The translations under genes were made by a program, and so were the position numbers. Of a stretch of DNA of 35,902 nt, positions 22,806 through 29,368 are shown piece after piece. The stretch comes from a virus. The notes under the pieces are model-generated. The model was not told where the DNA came from and ran no database searches. It saw nothing but the letters and a program-made list of their open reading frames with translations. The stretch's first letter is position 1, and each line of letters begins with the position of its first letter. Location of the stretch: positions 1 to 35,902 of the IMG/VR virus record IMGVR_UViG_3300022752_000198. One strand, written 5' to 3'.

Positions 22806-22834
22806 ATTGTAGCATACGCTAACAAAATTGTAAA
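22806..22834 (-). promoter_or_regulatory. Sigma70-type promoter TTTACA-17-TACAAT for gp55
   Basis: Minus strand -35 TTTACA (22834-22829), 17-bp spacer, -10 TACAAT (22811-22806); start near 22799. It is back to back with a plus-strand promoter whose -35 begins five bases away, so polymerase binding to the two should be mutually exclusive. Confidence 0.65.
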
Positions 22835-22838
22835 GGGC

Positions 22839-22867
22839 TTGACAAGACCTTCAATTCTGTGTATAAT
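22839..22867 (+). promoter_or_regulatory. Perfect consensus sigma70 promoter on the plus strand
   Basis: Plus strand TTGACA (22839-22844), exactly 17 bp, TATAAT (22862-22867). It faces away from gp55 into the antisense strand of the LSm-like gene C. No plus-strand gene exists downstream. Confidence 0.75.
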
Positions 22868-22873
22868 AGCAAT

Positions 22874-22994
22874 GTTGCGCTTTCAAGATTTATTATAGAT
22901 CTGTTCTAAAATACTTCTAGCTTCTTTAGTTGAACTGATATATCCATCCATTATTCTTGTATCACGGCGGTGACCTGGAATGCCACCGTTTTTT
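22874..22994 (+). ncRNA. Candidate antisense RNA, about 120 nt
   Basis: The consensus plus-strand promoter predicts a start near 22874. A hairpin CGGTG / CACCG (22968-22988, extendable by G-U pairs) followed by six T residues (22989-22994) could end the transcript. The RNA would be antisense to the last 110 or so bases of LSm-like gene C. It has only a trivial reading frame. Antisense RNA is known in cyanophage S-PM2 (opposite psbA), so the idea has precedent. The hairpin lies in coding DNA and could be chance. Confidence 0.4.
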
Positions 22995-23299
22995 AACATG
23001 TAATCTTCTTGTTGTTTTCTTTGTAGATACTGTTCATAGAAGGAAACAATTCTACCGTCAGTCTCAACCATTGTAACAATTTGATTACGAGGAATAATAA
23101 ATATGTCTTCGTATGTTGCTCGTATCCAAGATTGGAATTCAAATCCTTCTATTTTTATTCCCCTTTTTTTCATTTCAGTTCTAATTACAATCCTTGGATT
23201 AAAAATAATAATAACATCATCATCAGGATCATAGGAAACTTTTCCAACTAATTCTTCACTAGAAGTTAATTTAATAGTGGCATAAAATTCTTCTTCCAT
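22883..23299 (-). CDS. LSm/SH3-like small protein C, 138 aa
   Basis: Third member of the family seen at 10.0-10.7 kb: the start FYATIKLTSSEELVGKVSY, then VIIIFNPRIVI, a central FQSWIRA and IIPRNQIVTMVETDGRIVSFYEQYLQ match the strand order and the NP, FxxW and terminal Y features of A and B. A basic C-terminal extension (residues 103-138, GGIPGHRRDTRIMDG) is unique to this copy. Function unknown; Sm-like RNA binding is a hypothesis. It starts one base after uvsW ends, so it is cotranscribed with uvsY-uvsW. An antisense promoter faces its 3' end. Confidence 0.78.
   Translation of the reverse strand: MEEEFYATIKLTSSEELVGKVSYDPDDDVIIIFNPRIVIRTEMKKRGIKIEGFEFQSWIRATYEDIFIIPRNQIVTMVETDGRIVSFYEQYLQRKQQEDYMLKNGGIPGHRRDTRIMDGYISSTKEARSILEQIYNKS
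22968..22994 (+). terminator. Terminator-like hairpin on the plus strand
   Basis: Plus strand stem CGGTG / CACCG with an 11-base loop and six T residues right after it. Modest stem, inside the coding region of LSm-like gene C on the other strand. Confidence 0.35.
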
Positions 23300-23300
23300 A

Positions 23301-24779
23301 TTATCTTAAATCTATTTTAATAATTTCTACATTAAAATTTTCTTCTTCATAAATTTTTAAACGCTCATCCAAATGTTTTAGCGTGTAATTTTTTTGTGGT
23401 GTTCTACAATACTCATCGGCAATGTCATAAAGAGTAGCATAAGTTTTATTATCACCCTTACGCAATACACGACCGATAGACTGTAAGTTTCTTACTCTTG
23501 ATTTTGAAGGTGAAGCAAATACAACATTGTGTAGATTACGAATGTTGATGCCAGTGCTGAATGTTCCGTATGAAGCAACAATCACTGCGTTGTTTTCAGT
23601 TTCAGTGATGCGTCTAATCTCTTCGCGTTCTTCAGTGTCTACACCACCATAGACCAGAAAAACTTTACGACCTTCTTCGACAATACTATTTATCGACTCA
23701 TAAAGTGGCACTCCATGACGTTCCACATAGTTAAATAAAACTAAAGAGTTTCCATCCAAGTCACGCACAAGATTTTTAATCAAACGATTGCGTTTTGGAT
23801 TATCAACAATCGCATCGATCTCCCCTTGATAATCAAAAAACTCTTGTTTTTCATGTTTGAGCAAAAGAACTTTGATTCTGAAATCAGACAAGTGACCTTC
23901 CTTAATAAGCTTCTCTGTCTTGGTAACATGTTTACACTCACCAAATAATCCTTCCAGCACCCACTTGTGAGTAGCAGAACCATCTAGTGTTCCAGTGAAA
24001 CCAAACCTATACTTAGCTTCATGAAGTTTAGTCATGATGCCAGTAAGTGATTTGGATTTGAATAGATGTGCTTCGTCACCGATGACACAAGAGAAATCAT
24101 CAAACCAACGTTTAGGAAACTTGTAGATAGATTGCCAAGTGGAAATGATAACTGCTTTCTCTGCGTTTTTATCTTTACCGCCGTAAATTTTGTGACAAGT
24201 TTCTTCTACATCCCAACCATAATCCTCAAAGTCTTTATACATTTGCTCCACTAATGAAGTGGTAGGAACAATAATAAGAGTTTTCTTTCCTGTTTTTTTA
24301 TATTCGGAAGCATAGTAATAACGCACTAGAGAATAAATCATTAGAGATTTACCAGAAGCAGTTGGTGATAGTAAAAGTCTACGATTGTTTAATAATGCTT
24401 CGTATACTGCCTGAACCTGATAATTGCGTGGTTCGTGGTTGGAGCATACAGCTGCCATGAAACCTTTTACACCTTCAAGCGTAATATGTTCATTCTTTTC
24501 TTCTACATCTCCATAGAACTTATTGCCTTGATATTCGATTGAATAACCTTTAACTCCACTCCACTCTTTGAGATGTGAGATAAGACCACAATAGAGCTCA
24601 CCTGTTCCTGGTGAATAGAGTCTAATTTTACCGTCCCAGACACCACTTTTATATTGTGGCATAAACTTGGCATTAGGGATATCGAATGTAAAATAGTCTG
24701 CGAGTTCATAGTGAACATGTGGTTCTGTTTTGATGGTCAGGAAAATGTTGTTCTTTTTTGCGACGACCAGATTTGTCAT
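23301..24779 (-). CDS. uvsW: DNA/RNA helicase UvsW
   Basis: SF2 helicase that unwinds R-loops and branched recombination intermediates; in T4 it ends origin-dependent replication. The N-terminal UvsW domain (residues 1-115) contains the FMPQYKSGVWDGKIRLY motif, then Walker A SPTASGKS at 138-145, DEAH at 234-237, motif III FGFTGTLDG, and the C-terminal SYGTFSTGINIRNLHNVVFASPSKSRVRNLQSIGRVLR carrying motifs V and VI. Length 492 aa is near T4 (503). The start shares one base with the uvsY stop. Confidence 0.95.
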   Translation of the reverse strand: MTNLVVAKKNNIFLTIKTEPHVHYELADYFTFDIPNAKFMPQYKSGVWDGKIRLYSPGTGELYCGLISHLKEWSGVKGYSIEYQGNKFYGDVEEKNEHITLEGVKGFMAAVCSNHEPRNYQVQAVYEALLNNRRLLLSPTASGKSLMIYSLVRYYYASEYKKTGKKTLIIVPTTSLVEQMYKDFEDYGWDVEETCHKIYGGKDKNAEKAVIISTWQSIYKFPKRWFDDFSCVIGDEAHLFKSKSLTGIMTKLHEAKYRFGFTGTLDGSATHKWVLEGLFGECKHVTKTEKLIKEGHLSDFRIKVLLLKHEKQEFFDYQGEIDAIVDNPKRNRLIKNLVRDLDGNSLVLFNYVERHGVPLYESINSIVEEGRKVFLVYGGVDTEEREEIRRITETENNAVIVASYGTFSTGINIRNLHNVVFASPSKSRVRNLQSIGRVLRKGDNKTYATLYDIADEYCRTPQKNYTLKHLDERLKIYEEENFNVEIIKIDLR

Positions 24780-25255
24780 TAGGTACTACCGTTAATAAAC
24801 TTCTCCCACTCGATAGCGTTTTTAATTTGGAAACTTCTATTGGAAATCATTTTAAGAACATTATCCAAAAAGAAAAGTGCCTTATTAATAAACTCTATTT
24901 TCATTTCAATGTTAATTAAATCTTCATCTGCTTCCAAATATACTTTCATCTTCTCGGATGTTTTAATGGATTGCCCAAAAGGTTTCTCTTTGTAAACTTC
25001 GGGGTCTGCTTCCCCTTGATAATATTCTCTTTTTTCTTTTAACTTCATACGATACTGAAATTCCAGTGCTGTCTTCTCTGTAGAGAAATCGTTATAGAAG
25101 TTTAAATATTTATTGTGCTGGTAAGGGATATCTAGTGAGATTTGTGCTAAATCTGCTGAGTATTGTTTGTTTTTAAACTGGAAGTCGATGTGTGAATCTT
25201 CTTGCCATTCTGATTTAACATGATTAAAAAGAGTTTTCAAATCATCAAATTTCAT
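24779..25255 (-). CDS. uvsY: Recombination mediator UvsY
   Basis: Loads UvsX on gp32-covered ssDNA. The protein is helical and charged with the family's pattern: N-terminal KFDDLKTLFNHVKSEWQEDSHID, a central LNFYNDFSTEKTALEFQYRMKLKEKREYYQG and a C-terminal helix MISNRSFQIKNAIEWEKFINGS, which corresponds to the hexamerisation end. Length 158 aa against 137 in T4. It lies between the tail-tube-like gene (three bases upstream) and uvsW, as in T4-like cyanophages. Confidence 0.88.
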   Translation of the reverse strand: MKFDDLKTLFNHVKSEWQEDSHIDFQFKNKQYSADLAQISLDIPYQHNKYLNFYNDFSTEKTALEFQYRMKLKEKREYYQGEADPEVYKEKPFGQSIKTSEKMKVYLEADEDLINIEMKIEFINKALFFLDNVLKMISNRSFQIKNAIEWEKFINGST

Positions 25256-25258
25256 AAA

Positions 25259-25774
25259 TTAAATTCTCCTGTTGTTTTTATTTGTAAAGTAATAAGTTGT
25301 AAATTTAAATACTACATCAGCAGTCAAATAATCTACATCTCTATCTTCTACATCAAACGATAGTTCCGTCAAAGACGTTGGAAAAATATCCTCAAATTCT
25401 ACAATAATATTTGGATTAAAATTACTATTTAAAATTTGTAATTGAGCATTAGAATACTCTGGAATTTCTTGATCGTCCATTTCTTCTGATAGATTGTTTT
25501 TTCTAATCCATTTCCAGATGGTCAAATAATTACTTAAATCTTCTTCAACAATAAATTTTAAATTTAAATCTCCGTATTGAACTCCACCAGATGATGGTAG
25601 AGCAATGCTTCTATATCTCGTTGGTGCCTCTACTGTTCCAACAGAAATGTCTGGGAGATTTGCCCGTTGGCAAAAAAAATCTACACCAGTAAAAATATCA
25701 AGATTCATCTTGAATCCTGCTGGGGCAAGAAAATTTCTATTTGTTGGTTGTTCTGTGTACCACTTAGCAGACAT
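25259..25774 (-). CDS. Tail-tube-fold protein between gp23 and uvsY, 171 aa
   Basis: The motifs FFCQRANLPDISVGTVEAPT, QYGDLNLKFIVEEDLSNYLTIWKWIRK and the final DYLTADVVFKFTTYYF are those of T4-like tail-tube family proteins (gp19, gp54 and related baseplate or tail-terminator proteins). Its length is close to T4 gp3 (176 aa), and I recall cyanophages carrying a gene annotated gp3 at this place, so a tail-completion role is possible; the sequence alone supports only the tube-like fold. An AATAAATA late motif and the gp23 terminator lie upstream. Its ATG at 25774 has a weak TAAAG ribosome-binding site. Confidence 0.8.
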   Translation of the reverse strand: MSAKWYTEQPTNRNFLAPAGFKMNLDIFTGVDFFCQRANLPDISVGTVEAPTRYRSIALPSSGGVQYGDLNLKFIVEEDLSNYLTIWKWIRKNNLSEEMDDQEIPEYSNAQLQILNSNFNPNIIVEFEDIFPTSLTELSFDVEDRDVDYLTADVVFKFTTYYFTNKNNRRI

Positions 25775-25792
25775 GACTTTATGTTTTTTTAT

Positions 25793-25800
25793 TATTTATT
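25793..25800 (-). promoter_or_regulatory. Late promoter AATAAATA for the tail-tube-like gene
   Basis: The minus strand motif lies just beyond the gp23 terminator, 19 bases upstream of the ATG. Start at about 25787 gives a short leader of some 13 bases. Confidence 0.6.
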
Positions 25801-25805
25801 TCCAT

Positions 25806-25830
25806 AAAAAAAGACCCCCTTTTGGGGGTC
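25806..25830 (-). terminator. Strong terminator after gp23
   Basis: Minus strand perfect stem GACCCCC / GGGGGTC with loop AAAA and seven T residues, 19 bases after the gp23 stop. The strongest terminator in the window, placed after the most highly expressed late gene. Confidence 0.93.
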
Positions 25831-25848
25831 AAAGTATTTACCTGTAAA

Positions 25849-27267
25849 TCAGGTGAGGTTGGTAACCTTAACTCTTCTGTAATACTGGTTGGTATTAGCA
25901 GTGAGAGTTGAACCATCAGGAGTAGCACCAGCGATACCGTTGCTATTTGTAGTTGAAACGAATGGGTTGCTGACCATGCCGTAACGAGTCTTGAAGCCAA
26001 TCTTAGGCTGGAAGGTGTCAGGATTGATCGAACGAACCATCTGGAGAGGAACGTATGGGCAATAGAAGAGACCAGCATCATAAGGTGAAGTTCCCTTGTA
26101 ACCCATTACATAGTAGTGCTTAGCAGATTGTGACTGACTATAGATAGGAGCACCGAATGGATCAATGTAAACACGAATACCACCCTGAAGAACACCAGCA
26201 AATACGTTACCAGTGTCATCAACGTTGAGTGAAGTGTTGAGAGCAGGAGCGTAATCAAGCATACCAGCCATTGACATAGCGGAAGCAACGTCTGCCGAGC
26301 AGATCATGAAGTTGCCCTTACCTCTACGGGTTAGTTGACCGATAGCGTTTGCGTCACGCTGAATTTGGAATAGGAGACCCTTGAACTTCTCTGCCATCCA
26401 ACGACCGTTTGAATCGATATCAAGGTCGAAAGTACCTTGAGTAGCAACGTCGTTCTGAGCACCAGGAAGGGCAACAGTGTAGACGGTACGGATGATTTCG
26501 CGGTTGATCTCAGCGAGGATTTCGCTTGAGAGGATGTTAGCAAGCTCTTGCTCAGCATCAAGACCATGGATTGCCTTGAGGTCTTGTGCTAGCTCTAGGG
26601 TGTACTCAGCCTTGAGAGCGCGTGTCTTAGCAGTCACCGAGGTCTTCTCGATGCTGAATGCCATCTCGCGGAAGAGAGTGCCAGCTTCGCCAAGAACTTC
26701 TGAATTTTCACGAGTTAGTGAAGTTGTTCCACGCTCGTAAGTGCCAGGTGCGCTATCGTTAAGAACAGCAGGGTTGTTGCCTTCAGCATCGCCACCTGAA
26801 CCAGCAGCGGAACGAACGTTGTAAGCACCAACAGAAGCATCTGAACCACCAGAGAAACCAGCATCTGGTTCGTAGTAGAGAGCTTCAGCACCACCTTGAT
26901 TCTCGTAACGAGCACGCATTGCGAAAATAAGACCAGTAGGACCGCTCATTGGTTGAACACCAGCGATGTCGTAAGCGACAAGGTTGGGCATTGAACGGCG
27001 GATTAGGCTGATTAAGATAGGATCAAAACCAGCAAGACCAGCGGTGTTGCTTGAGGATAGAGCTGAACCAGCAGGTGAAACAGTTCCAGCGCCGAGTGAG
27101 TTAACGGCAACCTCGTTGAGCATACCATGCTCTTCGCGGATTGCGCGTTCTTGGTTTTCTAGCAGGGTAGCAACAACCTGTCTGCGATATGCGTCCTTAA
27201 TTTCAGGAAGGTCTTTGTGACCGAGAACAGGTGCCCACTTTTCCTGCAAAATTCTAGTGTCAGACAT
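25849..27267 (-). CDS. 23: Major capsid protein gp23
   Basis: HK97-fold hexon protein of T4-like heads. Recognisable segments: the N-terminus LQEKWAPVLGHKDLPEIKDAYRR, the NLVAYDIAGVQPMSGPTGLIFAMRARY core, LAQDLKAIHGLDAEQELANILS and a C-terminal KHYYVMGYKGTSPYDAGLFYCPYVPLQ. Length 472 aa is usual for cyanophages. The N-terminal about 60 residues are expected to be cleaved by gp21 in the prohead; the exact site is not assigned here. Codon use is biased to C/G-ending codons relative to neighbours, as expected for high expression. Late motif and GGAG site precede it, and a strong terminator follows. Confidence 0.97.
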   Translation of the reverse strand: MSDTRILQEKWAPVLGHKDLPEIKDAYRRQVVATLLENQERAIREEHGMLNEVAVNSLGAGTVSPAGSALSSSNTAGLAGFDPILISLIRRSMPNLVAYDIAGVQPMSGPTGLIFAMRARYENQGGAEALYYEPDAGFSGGSDASVGAYNVRSAAGSGGDAEGNNPAVLNDSAPGTYERGTTSLTRENSEVLGEAGTLFREMAFSIEKTSVTAKTRALKAEYTLELAQDLKAIHGLDAEQELANILSSEILAEINREIIRTVYTVALPGAQNDVATQGTFDLDIDSNGRWMAEKFKGLLFQIQRDANAIGQLTRRGKGNFMICSADVASAMSMAGMLDYAPALNTSLNVDDTGNVFAGVLQGGIRVYIDPFGAPIYSQSQSAKHYYVMGYKGTSPYDAGLFYCPYVPLQMVRSINPDTFQPKIGFKTRYGMVSNPFVSTTNSNGIAGATPDGSTLTANTNQYYRRVKVTNLT

Positions 27268-27302
27268 TTTGCTTTTACTCCGTTGAGTGATTGGGTTAAA
27301 AT

Positions 27303-27310
27303 TATTTATT
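27303..27310 (-). promoter_or_regulatory. Late promoter AATAAATA for gp23
   Basis: Minus strand AATAAATA in the 47-bp gp22-gp23 gap, giving a leader of about 30 bases with a GGAG site before ATG 27267. Confidence 0.8.
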
Positions 27311-27314
27311 ATTA

Positions 27315-28442
27315 TCAGTTGCTCCAGCGTGAAATCGCCTGAAGATAAGCAGCCATTACTGGTGATACTTCTTCGGATGATTGTTCGCCTGAGACTTCAG
27401 AAATTGCTTGTTCAGTTACAACATGCTTAGGGAAGTAACTTGAAATGAGAGTGGAAACTTTATTGCGGAAGTCTTCTTCCGAAACAAATTCTACACCTTC
27501 AGCAAGAGAAACAAGCTTTTCTCTTTGGGTATCAACTAGTCCCTCGCTCATCTGATTGAGGATTACGGTTTTTTGATAACCAGCGAGTTTATTATTAAGA
27601 TCAATATTACGCTCAATCTGTTCGTTGAGACGACCTTCCATTTCACAAAGCTCCTCAGTCATTGTTTCTACAACATTGACTTTCTCCTCGGGGAGATTGA
27701 GGTAGTTATCTTCAAAAACTTTTTTGAGACCACCCATGAACTCTTCAGCGATCTCAAGCTTGAGACCAGCATCAAGAGCTACTTGGTTTTCTTCTACCCA
27801 AGTGGTGATTGCGTAGTTGAGTGTTTCGTCAACTTTCTCTGAGAGAGCAGCAATCTCTTCTTGGAGTTTTGCGGAGAATTGCTCTTCTAGAGTTGAAGCG
27901 ATAGCATTTATTTGCTCTTCGATGCGTGACTTAACAGCAGCTTCGAAAATTGTAGTTGCTTTTGCTTTGAACTCTTCAGAGAACTCTTCGCCTTCGGTAA
28001 GAGCAGCAACATCTTCCGCAGCGGAATAGTTGATTGCTTCCATACCAAATACTTTTACGTTATTTGGACCACCAGGAATCTGGTAACCAGATGACTTAAC
28101 CGATGGAGCTGGATCTTGATGCTTCCCACGGGTTTGCTGATCGCTAACCTTCGAATTGTGGTTAGATGACTTAGCACCAGGATTTGATTCACCCTGAGGC
28201 TTCTCAAAGGTTGAACCACCGTCATCCTCTTCTGATTGATCAGGAGCAACGGAGGTTGGGATTTCAAATCCTGAATCCTTATGACCACCGCGAGTTTGAG
28301 CATCGCTTACAGCAGCACCAACTGGTTGCATGTACTGAGTGCCTGAAGATTGACCAGGAACGATTGAAGGGGAGAGCGCACTAGTGCCAACTTCTGACTC
28401 AGTTACAAGCTCCTCAAACTTTTCGTTTAAGTTATCTGACAT
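27315..28442 (-). CDS. 22: Prohead core scaffold gp22
   Basis: Scaffold around which gp23 assembles, later degraded by gp21. The acidic, coiled-coil C-terminal two-thirds (from about residue 145: EDVAALTEGEEFSEEFKAKATTIFEAAVKSRIEEQI) match the gp22 family; the N-terminal 130 residues are low-complexity and polar. That N-terminal part holds an internal repeat: VSDAQTRGGHKD (45-56) and VSDQQTRGKHQD (99-110), each followed by G-(F/Y)-x-I-P. Length 375 aa exceeds T4 gp22 (269), mostly through this region. Late motif 46 bases upstream, with a GAGGAA site. Confidence 0.93.
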   Translation of the reverse strand: MSDNLNEKFEELVTESEVGTSALSPSIVPGQSSGTQYMQPVGAAVSDAQTRGGHKDSGFEIPTSVAPDQSEEDDGGSTFEKPQGESNPGAKSSNHNSKVSDQQTRGKHQDPAPSVKSSGYQIPGGPNNVKVFGMEAINYSAAEDVAALTEGEEFSEEFKAKATTIFEAAVKSRIEEQINAIASTLEEQFSAKLQEEIAALSEKVDETLNYAITTWVEENQVALDAGLKLEIAEEFMGGLKKVFEDNYLNLPEEKVNVVETMTEELCEMEGRLNEQIERNIDLNNKLAGYQKTVILNQMSEGLVDTQREKLVSLAEGVEFVSEEDFRNKVSTLISSYFPKHVVTEQAISEVSGEQSSEEVSPVMAAYLQAISRWSN

Positions 28443-28487
28443 TTGAGATTCCTCGTAATTCTAACTAATATGTGTTTATTCTACAAT

Positions 28488-28495
28488 TATTTATT
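28488..28495 (-). promoter_or_regulatory. Late promoter AATAAATA for gp22
   Basis: Minus strand AATAAATA in the gp21-gp22 gap just upstream of (and clear of) gp22's ATG at 28442, with a leader of about 40 bases. Confidence 0.75.
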
Positions 28496-28498
28496 AAA

Positions 28499-29143
28499 TT
28501 ATAAACTTTGTAAGAAGTGGTTGAATGCTTTCAACGACCTCTCTTCAATATTTTTTCTGGTAGATTCAGAAATATATTTATGATATTTAGCAGCATTAAC
28601 CTCTTTAATGATGCCATTTTCCCAAACCCACTCTTTTCCTTCCATAATTCCGTTCACAAATGCGTCGGGTGCGGAGGGATCTGCTACAATATCAGCAGCA
28701 GTTGCGAGCATAAAATCATCACGAACATAATTGGCACCGTTCTTCTCTTCGATAGAACCCATGCCTCTTGAAGAAACACCAAGTTTTACACCTGATTCGA
28801 GTAGAGACTTGGCAATGTTTCCCATTGGTGTATTTAGGATCTGTGCTTTACCGATAAAATTGGAACCCTCTGCTTTGAGAGAAACAATTTTATGCGACAC
28901 ACGATCTAAGTTAACAGTAGGACCATCAGGATGACCTAGTTCACCGAGAGCACGACCAACGTTTACATACTGTTCGTTGTATCTACCAACTTCGCGCTCT
29001 AAAACGCCAAAGGGATATACGCGACCATTACGATTTTTAATATCTCCCTGAAGGAATACACCTTCGATGTGGAGAATTTTTGTTCCGTTTGATTCTTCTT
29101 CAAGGATTCGAATATCCTCAATGCTTTCGGTGATTAGTTTCAT
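28499..29143 (-). CDS. 21: Prohead maturation protease gp21
   Basis: Serine protease of the herpesvirus-assemblin-like fold that cleaves gp22, gp23 and other head proteins. FLQGDIKNRNGRVYP is the family N-terminal motif; LGELGHPDGPTVNLDRVSH carries catalytic His (H71), and GVSSRGMGS (residues 122-130) the catalytic Ser. Length 214 aa is near T4 gp21 (212). It overlaps the preceding core-protein gene by 4 bp. Confidence 0.95.
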   Translation of the reverse strand: MKLITESIEDIRILEEESNGTKILHIEGVFLQGDIKNRNGRVYPFGVLEREVGRYNEQYVNVGRALGELGHPDGPTVNLDRVSHKIVSLKAEGSNFIGKAQILNTPMGNIAKSLLESGVKLGVSSRGMGSIEEKNGANYVRDDFMLATAADIVADPSAPDAFVNGIMEGKEWVWENGIIKEVNAAKYHKYISESTRKNIEERSLKAFNHFLQSL

Positions 29144-29340
29144 TGGTCTGTTTCCTCTACTGGTGTTTCTTCTACCTCCTCTTCAGGAGCTTCGGGTTCA
29201 TCAAAAAAAGATTGGGCAACAATTTGTTTGTAATCTTTCATCGCATCTGCTGCTTTCCCATAGAGGATATCAGCAATTTTATCAAGTGCTTGAACTCTGT
29301 CGCCGTTACGAACGGCATTTACAACTTCAATAGTGTCCAT
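29140..29340 (-). CDS. Small prohead core protein (gp67-like), 66 aa
   Basis: Sits between portal gp20 and protease gp21, the place of T4 genes 67 and 68. An N-terminal helical part (VVNAVRNGDRVQALDKIADILYGKAADAMKDYKQIVAQSFF) is followed by a Glu/Pro-rich acidic tail (EAPEEEVEETPVEE), like T4 gp67. It is probably a minor scaffold component degraded by gp21. A single gene seems to replace both T4 genes. A late motif overlaps the gp20 stop just upstream; start ATG 29340. Confidence 0.8.
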   Translation of the reverse strand: MDTIEVVNAVRNGDRVQALDKIADILYGKAADAMKDYKQIVAQSFFDEPEAPEEEVEETPVEETDQ

Positions 29341-29360
29341 TTAATTTACCTATAATAAAT

Positions 29361-29368
29361 TATTTATT
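29361..29368 (-). promoter_or_regulatory. Late promoter AATAAATA overlapping the gp20 stop
   Basis: Minus strand AATAAATA contains the TAA stop of gp20 and precedes the gp67-like ATG by 20 bases. Confidence 0.65.

Noticed and set aside
22783-22815. Upstream ATG 22815 as the gp55 start
   Set aside because: The -10 box of the gp55 promoter lies at 22811-22806, so the codon would not be in the mRNA from this promoter.
25107-25114. AATAAATA within uvsY
   Set aside because: Intragenic, far from the uvsW start, no RBS relation; probably chance.
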